Origin: Desulfarculus sp.
GTDB lineage: Bacteria > Desulfobacterota > Desulfarculia > Desulfarculales > Desulfarculaceae
NCBI GenBank assembly: GCA_003605055.1
Contig: QZKP01000072.1
Span: 1 to 64,000 of the forward strand
Length of the DNA stretch: 64,000 nt
Reading direction: 5' to 3'
Shown: piece by piece, positions 9,122 through 16,992 of the stretch
Layout: the number at the start of each line of letters is the position of its first letter
Position numbering within the stretch: position 1 is the stretch's first letter
Program-made: the position numbers and the translations under genes
Notes under the pieces: generated by a model
The model's input: only the letters and a program-made list of their open reading frames with translations
Databases searched by the model: none
What the model was told of the DNA's origin: nothing

Positions 9122-9137
9122 TTATGTTCGGGGGTGC

Positions 9138-9968
9138 TTACTTGATCGGGACGAAGTGCTCCTGGGCCACGATCTTCTGGCCCGAGGGCCCCATGACAAA
9201 GTCCAGGAAGGCCTTGACCTCGCCCTGGGGCTGTCCGTTGGTGAACATGTACAGGCCGCGGGCGATGGGGTAGGTCTTGTCCAGGGCCGTCTTGGGGCTG
9301 GCCTGGACGCCGTTCACGGTCAGGGCCTTGAGCTTGGGGTTCAGGTAGCCGATGCCCACGTAGCCGATGGCGTACTTGTTGCCGGCCACGGCCTGGCCCA
9401 CGGCGCCGTTGCTGGCCTGCATCTGGGCGTCGGGCCGCACGCGGGACTTCTTGCCCAGCACGTGCTCGTTCCAGACCTCGAAGGTGCCGGAGCTGGAGTC
9501 GCGGCTCACCACCACGACCACCTTGTCCACGCCGCCCACCTGCTTCCAGTTTTTGATCTTGCCGGCGTAGATGTCATGGAGCTGGGCCAGGGTCAGGTTG
9601 CTGACCGGGTTGCTGGGGTTCACCACGGGCACGATGCAGTCCAGGGCCACCGTGTGCTTGACCGGCTTGACGCCCTTGGACTGGGCCAGCTTGATCTCCT
9701 TGGCCTTCATGTCGCGGCTGGAGTCGCCGATGTGGGCGGTGCCGTCAATCACGGCCTTGATGCCGTCGCCGCTGCCGCTGCCGGCCACGCTGATGTTAAG
9801 CCCGGGGTTCTGCTTCATGAACACCTCGGCCGCCTTCTGGGCGATGGGCAGCACGGTAGTGGAGCCGGTGATGTTTATCTTGCCCGCCGCCACGCTCAGG
9901 GTGGGGACCATGAGCATCCCCGCCAGGGCTGCGGCCAACAGGCCTTTGGTCAACATGCTCTTGCGCAT
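9138..9968 (-). CDS. pstS: Phosphate ABC transporter substrate-binding protein PstS
   Basis: 276 residues with a cleavable signal peptide ending near LSVAAG, then the PstS fold with phosphate-binding loops INITGSTTVLPIA, GSGSGDG and SRDSSSGTFE. It binds phosphate in the periplasm and delivers it to PstCA. The ORF track extends to 10034, but AGGAGAG stands 6 bases before the ATG at 9968 (MRKSMLTKG), so that start is used. Tandem Pho boxes lie upstream. It is separated from pstCAB by the porin gene, so the system is split into two transcription units. Confidence 0.95.
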   Translation of the reverse strand: MRKSMLTKGLLAAALAGMLMVPTLSVAAGKINITGSTTVLPIAQKAAEVFMKQNPGLNISVAGSGSGDGIKAVIDGTAHIGDSSRDMKAKEIKLAQSKGVKPVKHTVALDCIVPVVNPSNPVSNLTLAQLHDIYAGKIKNWKQVGGVDKVVVVVSRDSSSGTFEVWNEHVLGKKSRVRPDAQMQASNGAVGQAVAGNKYAIGYVGIGYLNPKLKALTVNGVQASPKTALDKTYPIARGLYMFTNGQPQGEVKAFLDFVMGPSGQKIVAQEHFVPIK

Positions 9969-10044
9969 TTGCACTCTCCTGTTACTGGGTATCTTGGGTC
10001 CGCAGAGGCGGACCTTGCTAATCTCTGGGGCCATAGTGGCCCGG

Positions 10045-10088
10045 CATTGTTACAGGGTGGTGACGCCCAACCGACAATTGACCGACAA
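10045..10088 (-). promoter_or_regulatory. Two tandem Pho boxes upstream of pstS
   Basis: The minus strand shows four consecutive 11-base units: TTGTCGGTCAA, TTGTCGGTTGG, GCGTCACCACC and CTGTAACAATG. The first two are nearly identical and all four carry the GTCA/GTAA-type core expected of PhoB half-sites. The block ends about 75 bases before the pstS ATG, the right distance for an activator replacing the -35 element. Confidence 0.75.
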
Positions 10089-10159
10089 CCCCGGGCCAGG
10101 CCGGGCTTGCCCCGGGGCGGCCGGTTTGCCTATCCTGGGCCGGGGGAAGGAGGCTGCGC

Positions 10160-10537
10160 ATGTCCCTGGCCGTTAAGCTTATTTTGCAGGAGGTCGAGCT
10201 GGTTGGCGAGTTGGATGATTCGCCGGCCGGCAAGGCCCTGGCCCCGGCCCTGCCCCTCAGCATGAGCCTGTCCCGCTGGGGCCAGGAGTACTACGGCGAC
10301 CTGGGGGTTTCCCTGGGGCCCCTGGCCGGCGAGCAGGTGGAGGTGCTGGAGAAGGGCGCGCTGGCCTTCTGGCAGCCGGGCAACGCCCTGTGCCTGTTCT
10401 TCGGCCCCACCCCGGCCAGCCAGGGCCAGGAGTGCCGGGCCGCCTCGCCGGTGTATCCCCTGGGCCGGGTGACGGGCGACTGGGCCGCGGTCAAGGCCCT
10501 GGGGCCGCAGGTGAAGGCGACCCTGACCGCGGCCTGA
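10160..10537 (+). CDS. Cyclophilin-like fold protein (DUF369/TM1367 type)
   Basis: 125 residues, mostly beta, with the motifs WGQEYYGD and GALAFWQPGNALCLFFGPTP typical of the small cyclophilin-like family found in bacteria and archaea. The family has the cyclophilin barrel, but peptidyl-prolyl isomerase activity is not established for it. AAGGAGG precedes the ATG. It lies alone, divergent from pstS and convergent with the long catabolic gene set. A GC hairpin follows. Confidence 0.75.
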   Translation: MSLAVKLILQEVELVGELDDSPAGKALAPALPLSMSLSRWGQEYYGDLGVSLGPLAGEQVEVLEKGALAFWQPGNALCLFFGPTPASQGQECRAASPVYPLGRVTGDWAAVKALGPQVKATLTAA

Positions 10538-10540
10538 ACG

Positions 10541-10572
10541 GCCGCGGGCCCGGCAAGGGCCGGGCCCGCGGC
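10541..10572 (+). terminator. GC-rich hairpin between convergent genes
   Basis: GCCGCGGGCCCGGC at 10541-10554 pairs perfectly with GCCGGGCCCGCGGC at 10559-10572 around a 4-base loop. It begins 3 bases after the cyclophilin-like stop codon and lies just past the end of the convergent dehydrogenase gene. There is no T-run on either side, so its efficiency as a terminator is uncertain. Confidence 0.5.
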
Positions 10573-10596
10573 GGCTCCAACCCGCTGCGTAGCGGG

Positions 10597-11472
10597 CTAT
10601 TTGTCCTCGCCGTAGTCGTACCAGCCCTTGCCAACCTTCTGGCCGTAGCGGCCCTGCAGGTAGCGCTCCACCACGCTGGGCGCGGGCAGGTCGGCCGGGT
10701 CGCCGCTGGCCCGGAACTTCTCCATGCACATGGTGTAGTGCAGATCAATGCCCGTGAGGTCCATCAGGCGGAAGGTGCCCATGGGGTGGCCGGCGCCGTA
10801 CATCTGGGCCTTGTCAATGTCCTCGAAGCTGGCCACGCCCATCTCCAGCATCCATAAGGCCTCCCGGGTGATGGCCGCGAAGATGCGGTTGAGCAAAAAA
10901 CCCTCCACCTCCTTCTTCACGTGCACACTCACCTTGTCCAGGCGCTGGCACAGCTCCATGGAGACGCGGGCCGTCTCGTCGGAGACGTGCGGCCCCTGCA
11001 CCACCTCCACCAGCTTCATCACCAGGGCCGGGTTGAAGAAGTGCAGGTTGAGCACCTTGTCCGGCCGCTGAGTGACGTCGGCGAACTTGGAACTGACGAT
11101 GGCCGAGCTGTTGCTGGCCAGGATGGCGTGCTTAGGCACCAGGCGGTCCAGATCGGCGAATATCTTGCGCTTGAGGGCCAGCACCTCCAAGACCGCCTCG
11201 ATCACGTAGTCCGCGCCCTGCACCGCCTCCTCCAGGCTGGGGGTGAAGCGCAGGCGGGCCCGGGCCACCTCGGCCTGGGCCTGGGTGAGCTTTTCCTTCT
11301 CCACCCGGCCGGGCAGGTACTTGTCGGCAAAGGCCTCGGCCCTGGCCAGTATCTCGGGCTTCACGTCCGTGCAGGTGGTCTCGTAGCCGTGGATGGCGCA
11401 GAGTAGGGCGATCTGATGGCCCATGTTGCCCGCGCCGATCACCGCGATCTTCTTAACGTCGTCTATGGTCAT
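10597..11472 (-). CDS. 3-hydroxyacyl-CoA dehydrogenase (3-hydroxybutyryl-CoA dehydrogenase type)
   Basis: 291 residues. The N-terminal Rossmann domain carries IAVIGAGNMGHQIA, the middle has LHFFNPALVMKLVEVV with the catalytic His, and the helical C-terminal domain ends normally. It oxidises a 3-hydroxyacyl-CoA to the 3-oxoacyl-CoA with NAD. AAGGAGT precedes the ATG. It is the last gene of the long minus-strand catabolic set and one of two dehydrogenases of this family there. The pair may act on different intermediates. Confidence 0.9.
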   Translation of the reverse strand: MTIDDVKKIAVIGAGNMGHQIALLCAIHGYETTCTDVKPEILARAEAFADKYLPGRVEKEKLTQAQAEVARARLRFTPSLEEAVQGADYVIEAVLEVLALKRKIFADLDRLVPKHAILASNSSAIVSSKFADVTQRPDKVLNLHFFNPALVMKLVEVVQGPHVSDETARVSMELCQRLDKVSVHVKKEVEGFLLNRIFAAITREALWMLEMGVASFEDIDKAQMYGAGHPMGTFRLMDLTGIDLHYTMCMEKFRASGDPADLPAPSVVERYLQGRYGQKVGKGWYDYGEDK

Positions 11473-11532
11473 CTCGTTTGACTCCTTATCTGGCCGCCGG
11501 GCCTTGCCGCCCGCGTGGTTTGGTTCTGGCCT

Positions 11533-12321
11533 CTAGCGCCCCTTCCATTGGGGCTTGCGCTTGGCGGCGAAGGCCTTGGGCCCCTCCACCGCGTCCTCGG
11601 ACTGGAACAGGGTTTTCTGGGACGGGAACACCTTGGACAGGGCCTCGGACAGGGGCAGGTCCAGGCTCTGGCTGGCCACCTCCTTGCTGGCCCGGATGGC
11701 CAGGGGCGCGCACTCCAGTATCTGCGCGGCCCAGCGCCGGGCCGCCGTCATCACCTGGCCCTGGGGCACCACCTCGGCCACCAGGCCCAGGCCGGCGGCC
11801 TCGGCCGCGCTGATGCGCCGGCCGGTGAGCAGGATGGACATGGCCGCGTAAAAGGGGATGCGCCGGGGCAGGCGCACCGCCCCGCCGGCCCCGGCCATGA
11901 TGCCCACCTTGGGCTCGGGCAGGGCGAAGGTGGCGTGCTCGGCGGCGAGGATGATGTCGCAGGACAGGGCCATCTCAAAGCCGCCGCCATAGGCCAGGCC
12001 GTTGACCGCCGCGATCAGGGGCTTGTTGCAGTCCAGGCGCTGGGTGATGCCGCCCAGCCCCTGCAAGGGGGCCATGATCCGGCGGTACTCCTCCACCCCG
12101 TGCTCGGCGAACCATTTCAGGTCCATGCCCGCGGAGAAGGCCTTGTCGCCGGCGCCGGTGAGGATGCACAGCCAGGCCTCCGGGTCCTGCTGAAACTCAT
12201 TGAGAGCCCGGTCCATCTCCACGCTGGTGGGCGCGCTGATGCAGTTGAGCACCTCGGGCCGGTTGACGGTCAGGACGGTAAGATGTCCCTCTTTTTCCAC
12301 CTTGATGAATTCATAGCTCAT
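11533..12321 (-). CDS. Enoyl-CoA hydratase/isomerase (crotonase family)
   Basis: 262 residues from the ATG at 12321 (MSYEFIKV), which has GGGAGAG before it. The ORF-track start at 12351 lacks one. The oxyanion-hole segment AFSAGMDLKWF and the region GGGFEMALSCD...ALPEPKVG keep both Glu residues used by crotonases for hydration. It adds water to an enoyl-CoA, upstream of the dehydrogenases in the same gene set. Chain length and substrate cannot be judged. Confidence 0.88.
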   Translation of the reverse strand: MSYEFIKVEKEGHLTVLTVNRPEVLNCISAPTSVEMDRALNEFQQDPEAWLCILTGAGDKAFSAGMDLKWFAEHGVEEYRRIMAPLQGLGGITQRLDCNKPLIAAVNGLAYGGGFEMALSCDIILAAEHATFALPEPKVGIMAGAGGAVRLPRRIPFYAAMSILLTGRRISAAEAAGLGLVAEVVPQGQVMTAARRWAAQILECAPLAIRASKEVASQSLDLPLSEALSKVFPSQKTLFQSEDAVEGPKAFAAKRKPQWKGR

Positions 12322-12386
12322 GAGTGTCTCTCCCAAACCGTATGCGGCCACTGCCGACCAAAAGACAACCGCTGCGTTGTGGGGAT

Positions 12387-12875
12387 TTATCTGACCGGTT
12401 CAAAGGCATAGCAAACCCGCTTAATCTGCACAACCTCCCGGCCTATTTCCTGGGGAACCGGGTCCACCGCAAAGACCGCCAGCTTGAGCTGGTCGCCGCA
12501 GGCGAGCTCCCCTTCTCGGCAATTGACAATGCGGGTAAACAAGGTCTTTTTCCCCGGCAGCTCCACCAGGGCGTGGATCAGCGGCGGCTCGCCAAACCCC
12601 AGGGGAATGCCCATGGCCTCCTCGGTGAACTCCACCACGGTTCCGGTGGTGGGCCAATCCACCCATTCCAAATTGCTCTGGTGGCAGTTGGGGCAAAGAA
12701 TCCGGGGCGGGAAGGGCTCCATGCCGCAATCCCGGCACCTGGTGGTGGTCAGGCGCCCCTCTTGCAGATTCTCATAGAACTGGTGGACCTGAGTAAACTC
12801 CTTGGACTGCTGGGGGTACTGGTCCATGGTCACCATGTATTTGCCTTCCAGTATGGAGATGCCCGGATTGCTCAC
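12387..12875 (-). CDS. Zn-ribbon/OB-fold (DUF35) thiolase partner protein
   Basis: 162 residues. A rubredoxin-like zinc ribbon (CRDC near residue 47, CPNC near residue 61) is followed by an OB-fold domain (GTVVEFTEEAMGIP...). This is the DUF35 architecture that forms complexes with SCP2-type thiolases, as in BbsA of the benzoylsuccinyl-CoA thiolase and in archaeal thiolase/HMG-CoA synthase complexes. Its start overlaps the stop of the thiolase gene by 4 bases, so a physical partnership is strongly suggested. It is AT-richer than the hydratase gene downstream. Confidence 0.85.
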   Translation of the reverse strand: MSNPGISILEGKYMVTMDQYPQQSKEFTQVHQFYENLQEGRLTTTRCRDCGMEPFPPRILCPNCHQSNLEWVDWPTTGTVVEFTEEAMGIPLGFGEPPLIHALVELPGKKTLFTRIVNCREGELACGDQLKLAVFAVDPVPQEIGREVVQIKRVCYAFEPVR

Positions 12876-14047
12876 GCTGCTTCCTTTCCATAGACCACAA
12901 GGGTGTGGGCGGCGATCAGGCCGCTTAGGTTGTGGGTCAGGCCGATGCTGGCGTCCGGCACCTGCTGTACGGCGTCCCCTCGCAGTTGCTTCATTACCTC
13001 CAGGCCCTGCCTGATCCCGGTGCCCCCAAAGGGGTGGCCGCAGCCCAAAAGACCGCCGTCGGTATTGGTGGGGACCTGGCCGCCCAAGTCATTCTGCCCC
13101 TCGAACACGAAGCGGCCGCCTTCCCCCTTTTCACAAAAGCCCAGGTCTTCCATCTCGATTATCTCTGAGATGGTGAAGCAGTCATGGGTCATGGCCACAT
13201 CCACGTCCTGGGGGCCTATGCCCGCCTTGCCATAGGCCTGTTTGGCAGCGATTCGCAGGGAATCCCAGGTGGTCAGGTTGGGGATGTTGGCCGACATGTT
13301 GCTCAGGCTGGCCTGGGCGGTGCCTCGGATATAAACCAGAGGCTTGTCAGTGAGGTCCTTGGCGATTTCCTTTCCCGCCAATATAACCGCGGCCGCGCCG
13401 TCAGTGATCGGACAACAGTCGTAGAGGGTCAGGGGAGGCACCACCATGCGGCCTTCCAAGGCCTCCTGCAGGCTGACCGGGGTCTGGAACTGGGCCTTTG
13501 GGTTGCGGGAGGCGTTGCGGCGGTTTTTAACCGTCACCGCAGCCAGGTGCTCCTTCCGGGTGCCGTATTTTTTCATGTGCAGCTTGGCCATCATGGCAAA
13601 GGCCGGCGGGGGCAGCCCGATGCCCTGGGGGCCGTCCCAGTCATGGTCCACCGAGGCCAACTGGCTGTAAAAAGTCTCCCATTTTTGCGGGGTGTTGAGC
13701 TTCTCACCTCCCACCACCATGACCACATCCGCCTGCCCCGCCTTGATCATGGCGAAAGCCAGGATTATGGCTGAGCTGCCGCTGCCGCAGAGCAGCTCGA
13801 CCCGGGCGCAGAGGTTTTTGGGCTGCACCCCCACATTCTCCGCCACCAGGGGAGCCAAGTGGGTCTGATAGGAGGTGCGTTCGGTCATGGCCGAAGCCAC
13901 CAGCAGGCCGTCGATATCCTTGGGATTGAGGCCTGGTATGTCCTCATAGCACGCCTTGGCCGCCTCCTGGAAAAAGTCGCGCTGGCTGCCCTCCCTGGCA
14001 CCCCAGCGGGACATCCCGCCGGCGATGATGCACACTTTCCGTTCCAT
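12872..14047 (-). CDS. SCP2/BbsB-type thiolase family protein
   Basis: About 391 residues. The nucleophilic Cys lies in ELLCGSGSSAI. The segments HDCFTISEIIEMEDLGF and GGLLGCGHPFGGTGIRQ are those of lipid-transfer/SCP2-type thiolases. The final motif reads THNLSG rather than the CGGGG of classical thiolases, as in that subfamily. GGGAGG lies 8 bases before the ATG at 14047. Together with the DUF35 protein it probably cleaves a branched or substituted 3-oxoacyl-CoA. BbsAB (toluene pathway) is the closest functional analogue I can name, but no other bbs genes are present. Confidence 0.82.
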   Translation of the reverse strand: MERKVCIIAGGMSRWGAREGSQRDFFQEAAKACYEDIPGLNPKDIDGLLVASAMTERTSYQTHLAPLVAENVGVQPKNLCARVELLCGSGSSAIILAFAMIKAGQADVVMVVGGEKLNTPQKWETFYSQLASVDHDWDGPQGIGLPPPAFAMMAKLHMKKYGTRKEHLAAVTVKNRRNASRNPKAQFQTPVSLQEALEGRMVVPPLTLYDCCPITDGAAAVILAGKEIAKDLTDKPLVYIRGTAQASLSNMSANIPNLTTWDSLRIAAKQAYGKAGIGPQDVDVAMTHDCFTISEIIEMEDLGFCEKGEGGRFVFEGQNDLGGQVPTNTDGGLLGCGHPFGGTGIRQGLEVMKQLRGDAVQQVPDASIGLTHNLSGLIAAHTLVVYGKEAA

Positions 14048-14121
14048 ATCAATCACCTCCCAGCCTATATCGCCATAAAGGCCTCAGCGGCTGCTTAAGT
14101 CCGACCCCAGGCGATTATGGT

Positions 14122-15996
14122 TCAGATGAACTCCACACGGTACATGGTGGTGTAACGCCCCAGGGCCTCAGCCACCCTGGACTGAATGACCTCAAGATCA
14201 GCTCCGGGCGAGGTGGTTATTTTGATGGTCGCCAGGCAACCATGTACCTTGTCCTCGCCGACCTCCACGGTAAGCGAGCGGACCACGCCGGCAAGCGGCT
14301 GCAGCTCGTCCTCATACACCCGCTTGATCGCGGCCCAGCGCAGGGCGGGCTTGTAGATCTTGCCCACTGCGGTGAGGGGGATGTGGTCAAGGATGATGAC
14401 CTCCTTGGGCACCGCCGCCCGCTCGCCGATGGACTTTTTGGCGCTATCTAGGATCTTGTCCGCAGTGATCCCAGCCCCGGCCTCCAACTCCACATAGGCG
14501 ATGGGCAGCTCTCCACTGTGCGGATCGGGCCTTCCCACGGCTGCGGCTGCCTTCACCCCCGGCAACGCGTGCAGGGCATCCTCGATAACGCTGGGGTCGA
14601 TGTTATGGCCCCCGCGTATGATCAAATCCTTTTTGCGGCCGGTGAGCCAAAAATAGCCGTCCCCATCCCGGCGGGCCAAATCCCCGGTGTTGAACCAGCC
14701 CGGCAGGGGGCGGGTGCCCTGGTTGTGGGACTCGTCCAGATAACCCGGAAAGACATTGGGCCCCTTGATGCATAGGGCACCGATCTCATCAACCTCCGCA
14801 TCTCTGACAAAGTCCCCCTTTTCATCCACGATCAGCGTCTGGATGTAGTGATAGGGAATCCGCATGCCGATGGAGCCGATCTTGCGCTCGCCAAAGGAGG
14901 GATTGAGGGAGGTCACGCAGTTGCCTTCGGTCAGACCGTAGCCCTCGATGATCTTCATGCCGGTCTTTTGCTCGAAACGCCTGAAAAGCTCCACGGACAA
15001 GGGCGCGGCCCCGCACAGGGCGTAGCGCAGCGATGATATGTCCGCACCTTCCATATCAGTATCCAGCAAAGCGGAAAGGACCGTGGGCACCGATGAGAAG
15101 GTGACCGCTCGGTAGTGCTCCACGATCTGGGGGAATTTGGCTATCATGGCCCGGTCCCGGAACCCCTGAGGCCCGAGAATGACCACCCGCGCCCCGATGG
15201 AAAAGGGCCAGGATCCGTTGAAGGTGGTGGCATTGACATGGAACAAGGGCAGTCCGCTCAGAATGGTTTCCCCGGCGTCCACCTCGATTGAGCAGGCGAT
15301 CATAAAGGCCATGGTAGCCACGTTGTAATGCTTGCTGGGGGCCAGCTTGGGGGTGCCGGTGGTTCCGCCGGTATGAAAAAGCGAGGCAGTGTCATCGGGA
15401 TCAAAGACCCGTTTCGAATCCAGGGCATCCGGATTATAGCGGCCCAGGATATCCTCGAATCCGTATATATCCTCCTTCTGGTCGCTGGGTCCGTTTACCC
15501 GAATTAGGGCCTTCAGGCGGGGAAGCTGACCGCGGATGGCCATGACCTTTTGCCATATGTCAGAATCAGGGTCCTCACCCCAGGCCACCAATACCTGTGT
15601 ATCGGCCTGCCGGCAGATATCTGCGATTACCGAAGGCTCCAGCATGGGATTGACGGGATTGGCGATGCCGGCAGCCTGGGCCCCCCAGAGGACAAAATGG
15701 GCCTGGGGCGCATTGGGCAACAGGTAGGAAACCACCTTGCCGGGGGTGATGCCCAGGTCGTGGAACAGGTTGGCGCTGCGGGTGATCTGGGCGAACAGTT
15801 CCCCATAGCTGATGCGCACGGGATACTGGTAACGCTCGGCCGCGGGAATGAAGCAGAGCGCGTCCGCCTCCGGAGCGAGCTTGACCCCCTGCTCGATCAT
15901 CTCATAGGTGTTGGTGTAGGGGAGGCGCTCGTCGATGGGGATGCGCTCAAAGGCCTCCACATCAACCAGGGTGGCTATTTTTGCTCTTTGCACCAT
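14122..15996 (-). CDS. Acyl-CoA synthetase (AMP-forming)
   Basis: 624 residues of the ANL superfamily with the phosphate loop LFHTGGTTGTPK, the YGLTEGN motif, the hinge region NTGDLARRDGDGYFWLTGRKKD and the catalytic Lys in LTAVGKIYKPAL. It activates a carboxylic acid to its CoA thioester using ATP. It is longer than many members. Position between the transporter/thiolase genes and beta-oxidation enzymes suggests it activates the imported compound. The substrate (fatty, alicyclic or aromatic acid) cannot be fixed from sequence. Confidence 0.88.
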   Translation of the reverse strand: MVQRAKIATLVDVEAFERIPIDERLPYTNTYEMIEQGVKLAPEADALCFIPAAERYQYPVRISYGELFAQITRSANLFHDLGITPGKVVSYLLPNAPQAHFVLWGAQAAGIANPVNPMLEPSVIADICRQADTQVLVAWGEDPDSDIWQKVMAIRGQLPRLKALIRVNGPSDQKEDIYGFEDILGRYNPDALDSKRVFDPDDTASLFHTGGTTGTPKLAPSKHYNVATMAFMIACSIEVDAGETILSGLPLFHVNATTFNGSWPFSIGARVVILGPQGFRDRAMIAKFPQIVEHYRAVTFSSVPTVLSALLDTDMEGADISSLRYALCGAAPLSVELFRRFEQKTGMKIIEGYGLTEGNCVTSLNPSFGERKIGSIGMRIPYHYIQTLIVDEKGDFVRDAEVDEIGALCIKGPNVFPGYLDESHNQGTRPLPGWFNTGDLARRDGDGYFWLTGRKKDLIIRGGHNIDPSVIEDALHALPGVKAAAAVGRPDPHSGELPIAYVELEAGAGITADKILDSAKKSIGERAAVPKEVIILDHIPLTAVGKIYKPALRWAAIKRVYEDELQPLAGVVRSLTVEVGEDKVHGCLATIKITTSPGADLEVIQSRVAEALGRYTTMYRVEFI

Positions 15997-16064
15997 GTTC
16001 TGACGCTCGCTTGTTGGTTGTGAGTCATGCCGGGCAGGCCGGCTTGCATCCCATCCCGCCGCGG

Positions 16065-16943
16065 TCAGGTGCGGTCGCTTAGCAGCCAGCCCCTGCCCGC
16101 CTTGCTGCCCAGGTGCCCGGCGTCCACCTTCTGCTTCAGGTTCGGCCGGGGTCGGAAGCGCTCGCCATATTCCCGGAAGAGGATATCCTGAACCCGCGCC
16201 GTGAGATCGTTTCCCAACAGGTCCATGAGGTGGAAGGGCCCCACCGGATGCCCCAGACCCAGCCGGCAGGCGATGTCCACATCCTCAGGCGAAGCCACGC
16301 CTTCTTCCACCAACCGGCAGGCCTCGATTATCATTACGTGGAATATGCGGTTCACCGCGAATCCGGGCACGTCCTTGACCTTGATCGGGGTCTTGCCGAT
16401 GGCCCGGCAGATCTCCAGCACCCACTCCACAGTCCCCTCGCCGGTCTCCAGACCGGGGATCACCTCCACCAGGGCCATGATCGAGGCAGGAGAAAAGAAA
16501 TGCGCCCCCAGAAAAAGGCCCCGGCGCTGGGCATCCACCTGGGATGCCAGTTGGGTGATGGGGATGCTAGAGGTGTTGGTCAGAAGGAGGCATTCGGGTT
16601 TGCAAGCCTTATTCAGCTCTGCAAATACCTCTTGTTTGACGGAGAACTTCTCAAATACCGCCTCGATCACCAGGTCCGCCTCAGCGAATGGCCGCCAGTC
16701 ATCGCTGGGGCTGATGCGTTGCAAGGCCGCGGCATTGGCCTCGGCTGGCACCTTGCCTCTTTTAAGCAGCTTATCCAATACGCCCTCCAGGCGGGCCTTG
16801 CCCTTTTCAGCCAAATCCAGGCTGGCGTCCTTCAATACCACCCGGCTGCCGGCCAGGGCGAAGAGCAGAGCGATCTCCGCGCCCATCCTGCCCGCGCCCA
16901 CTACCCCCACACTCTCTATGCTTTCCAAGTTCCCACCTCTCAC
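16065..16943 (-). CDS. 3-hydroxyacyl-CoA dehydrogenase, second copy
   Basis: Up to 292 residues with Rossmann motif GVVGAGRMGAEIA and catalytic segment GAHFFSPASIMALVEVI. The ORF starts at a GTG (16943), but AGAGGTGGG precedes an in-frame TTG at 16928 (MESIESVG), which would place the Rossmann strand at the usual distance. That start seems likelier. It differs clearly from the copy at 10597, so it is not a recent duplicate. Confidence 0.87.
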   Translation of the reverse strand: MRGGNLESIESVGVVGAGRMGAEIALLFALAGSRVVLKDASLDLAEKGKARLEGVLDKLLKRGKVPAEANAAALQRISPSDDWRPFAEADLVIEAVFEKFSVKQEVFAELNKACKPECLLLTNTSSIPITQLASQVDAQRRGLFLGAHFFSPASIMALVEVIPGLETGEGTVEWVLEICRAIGKTPIKVKDVPGFAVNRIFHVMIIEACRLVEEGVASPEDVDIACRLGLGHPVGPFHLMDLLGNDLTARVQDILFREYGERFRPRPNLKQKVDAGHLGSKAGRGWLLSDRT

Positions 16944-16992
16944 TCAGCGAAGTTCTGGGGCATGCTCCCACAAGCGCAGTATGGAGCCCGCT

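Noticed and set aside
10153-10160. Possible early start for pstS at 10034 giving a 298-residue protein
   Set aside because: It would place residues before the signal peptide and overlap the likely transcription start; the ATG at 9968 has a proper ribosome site.
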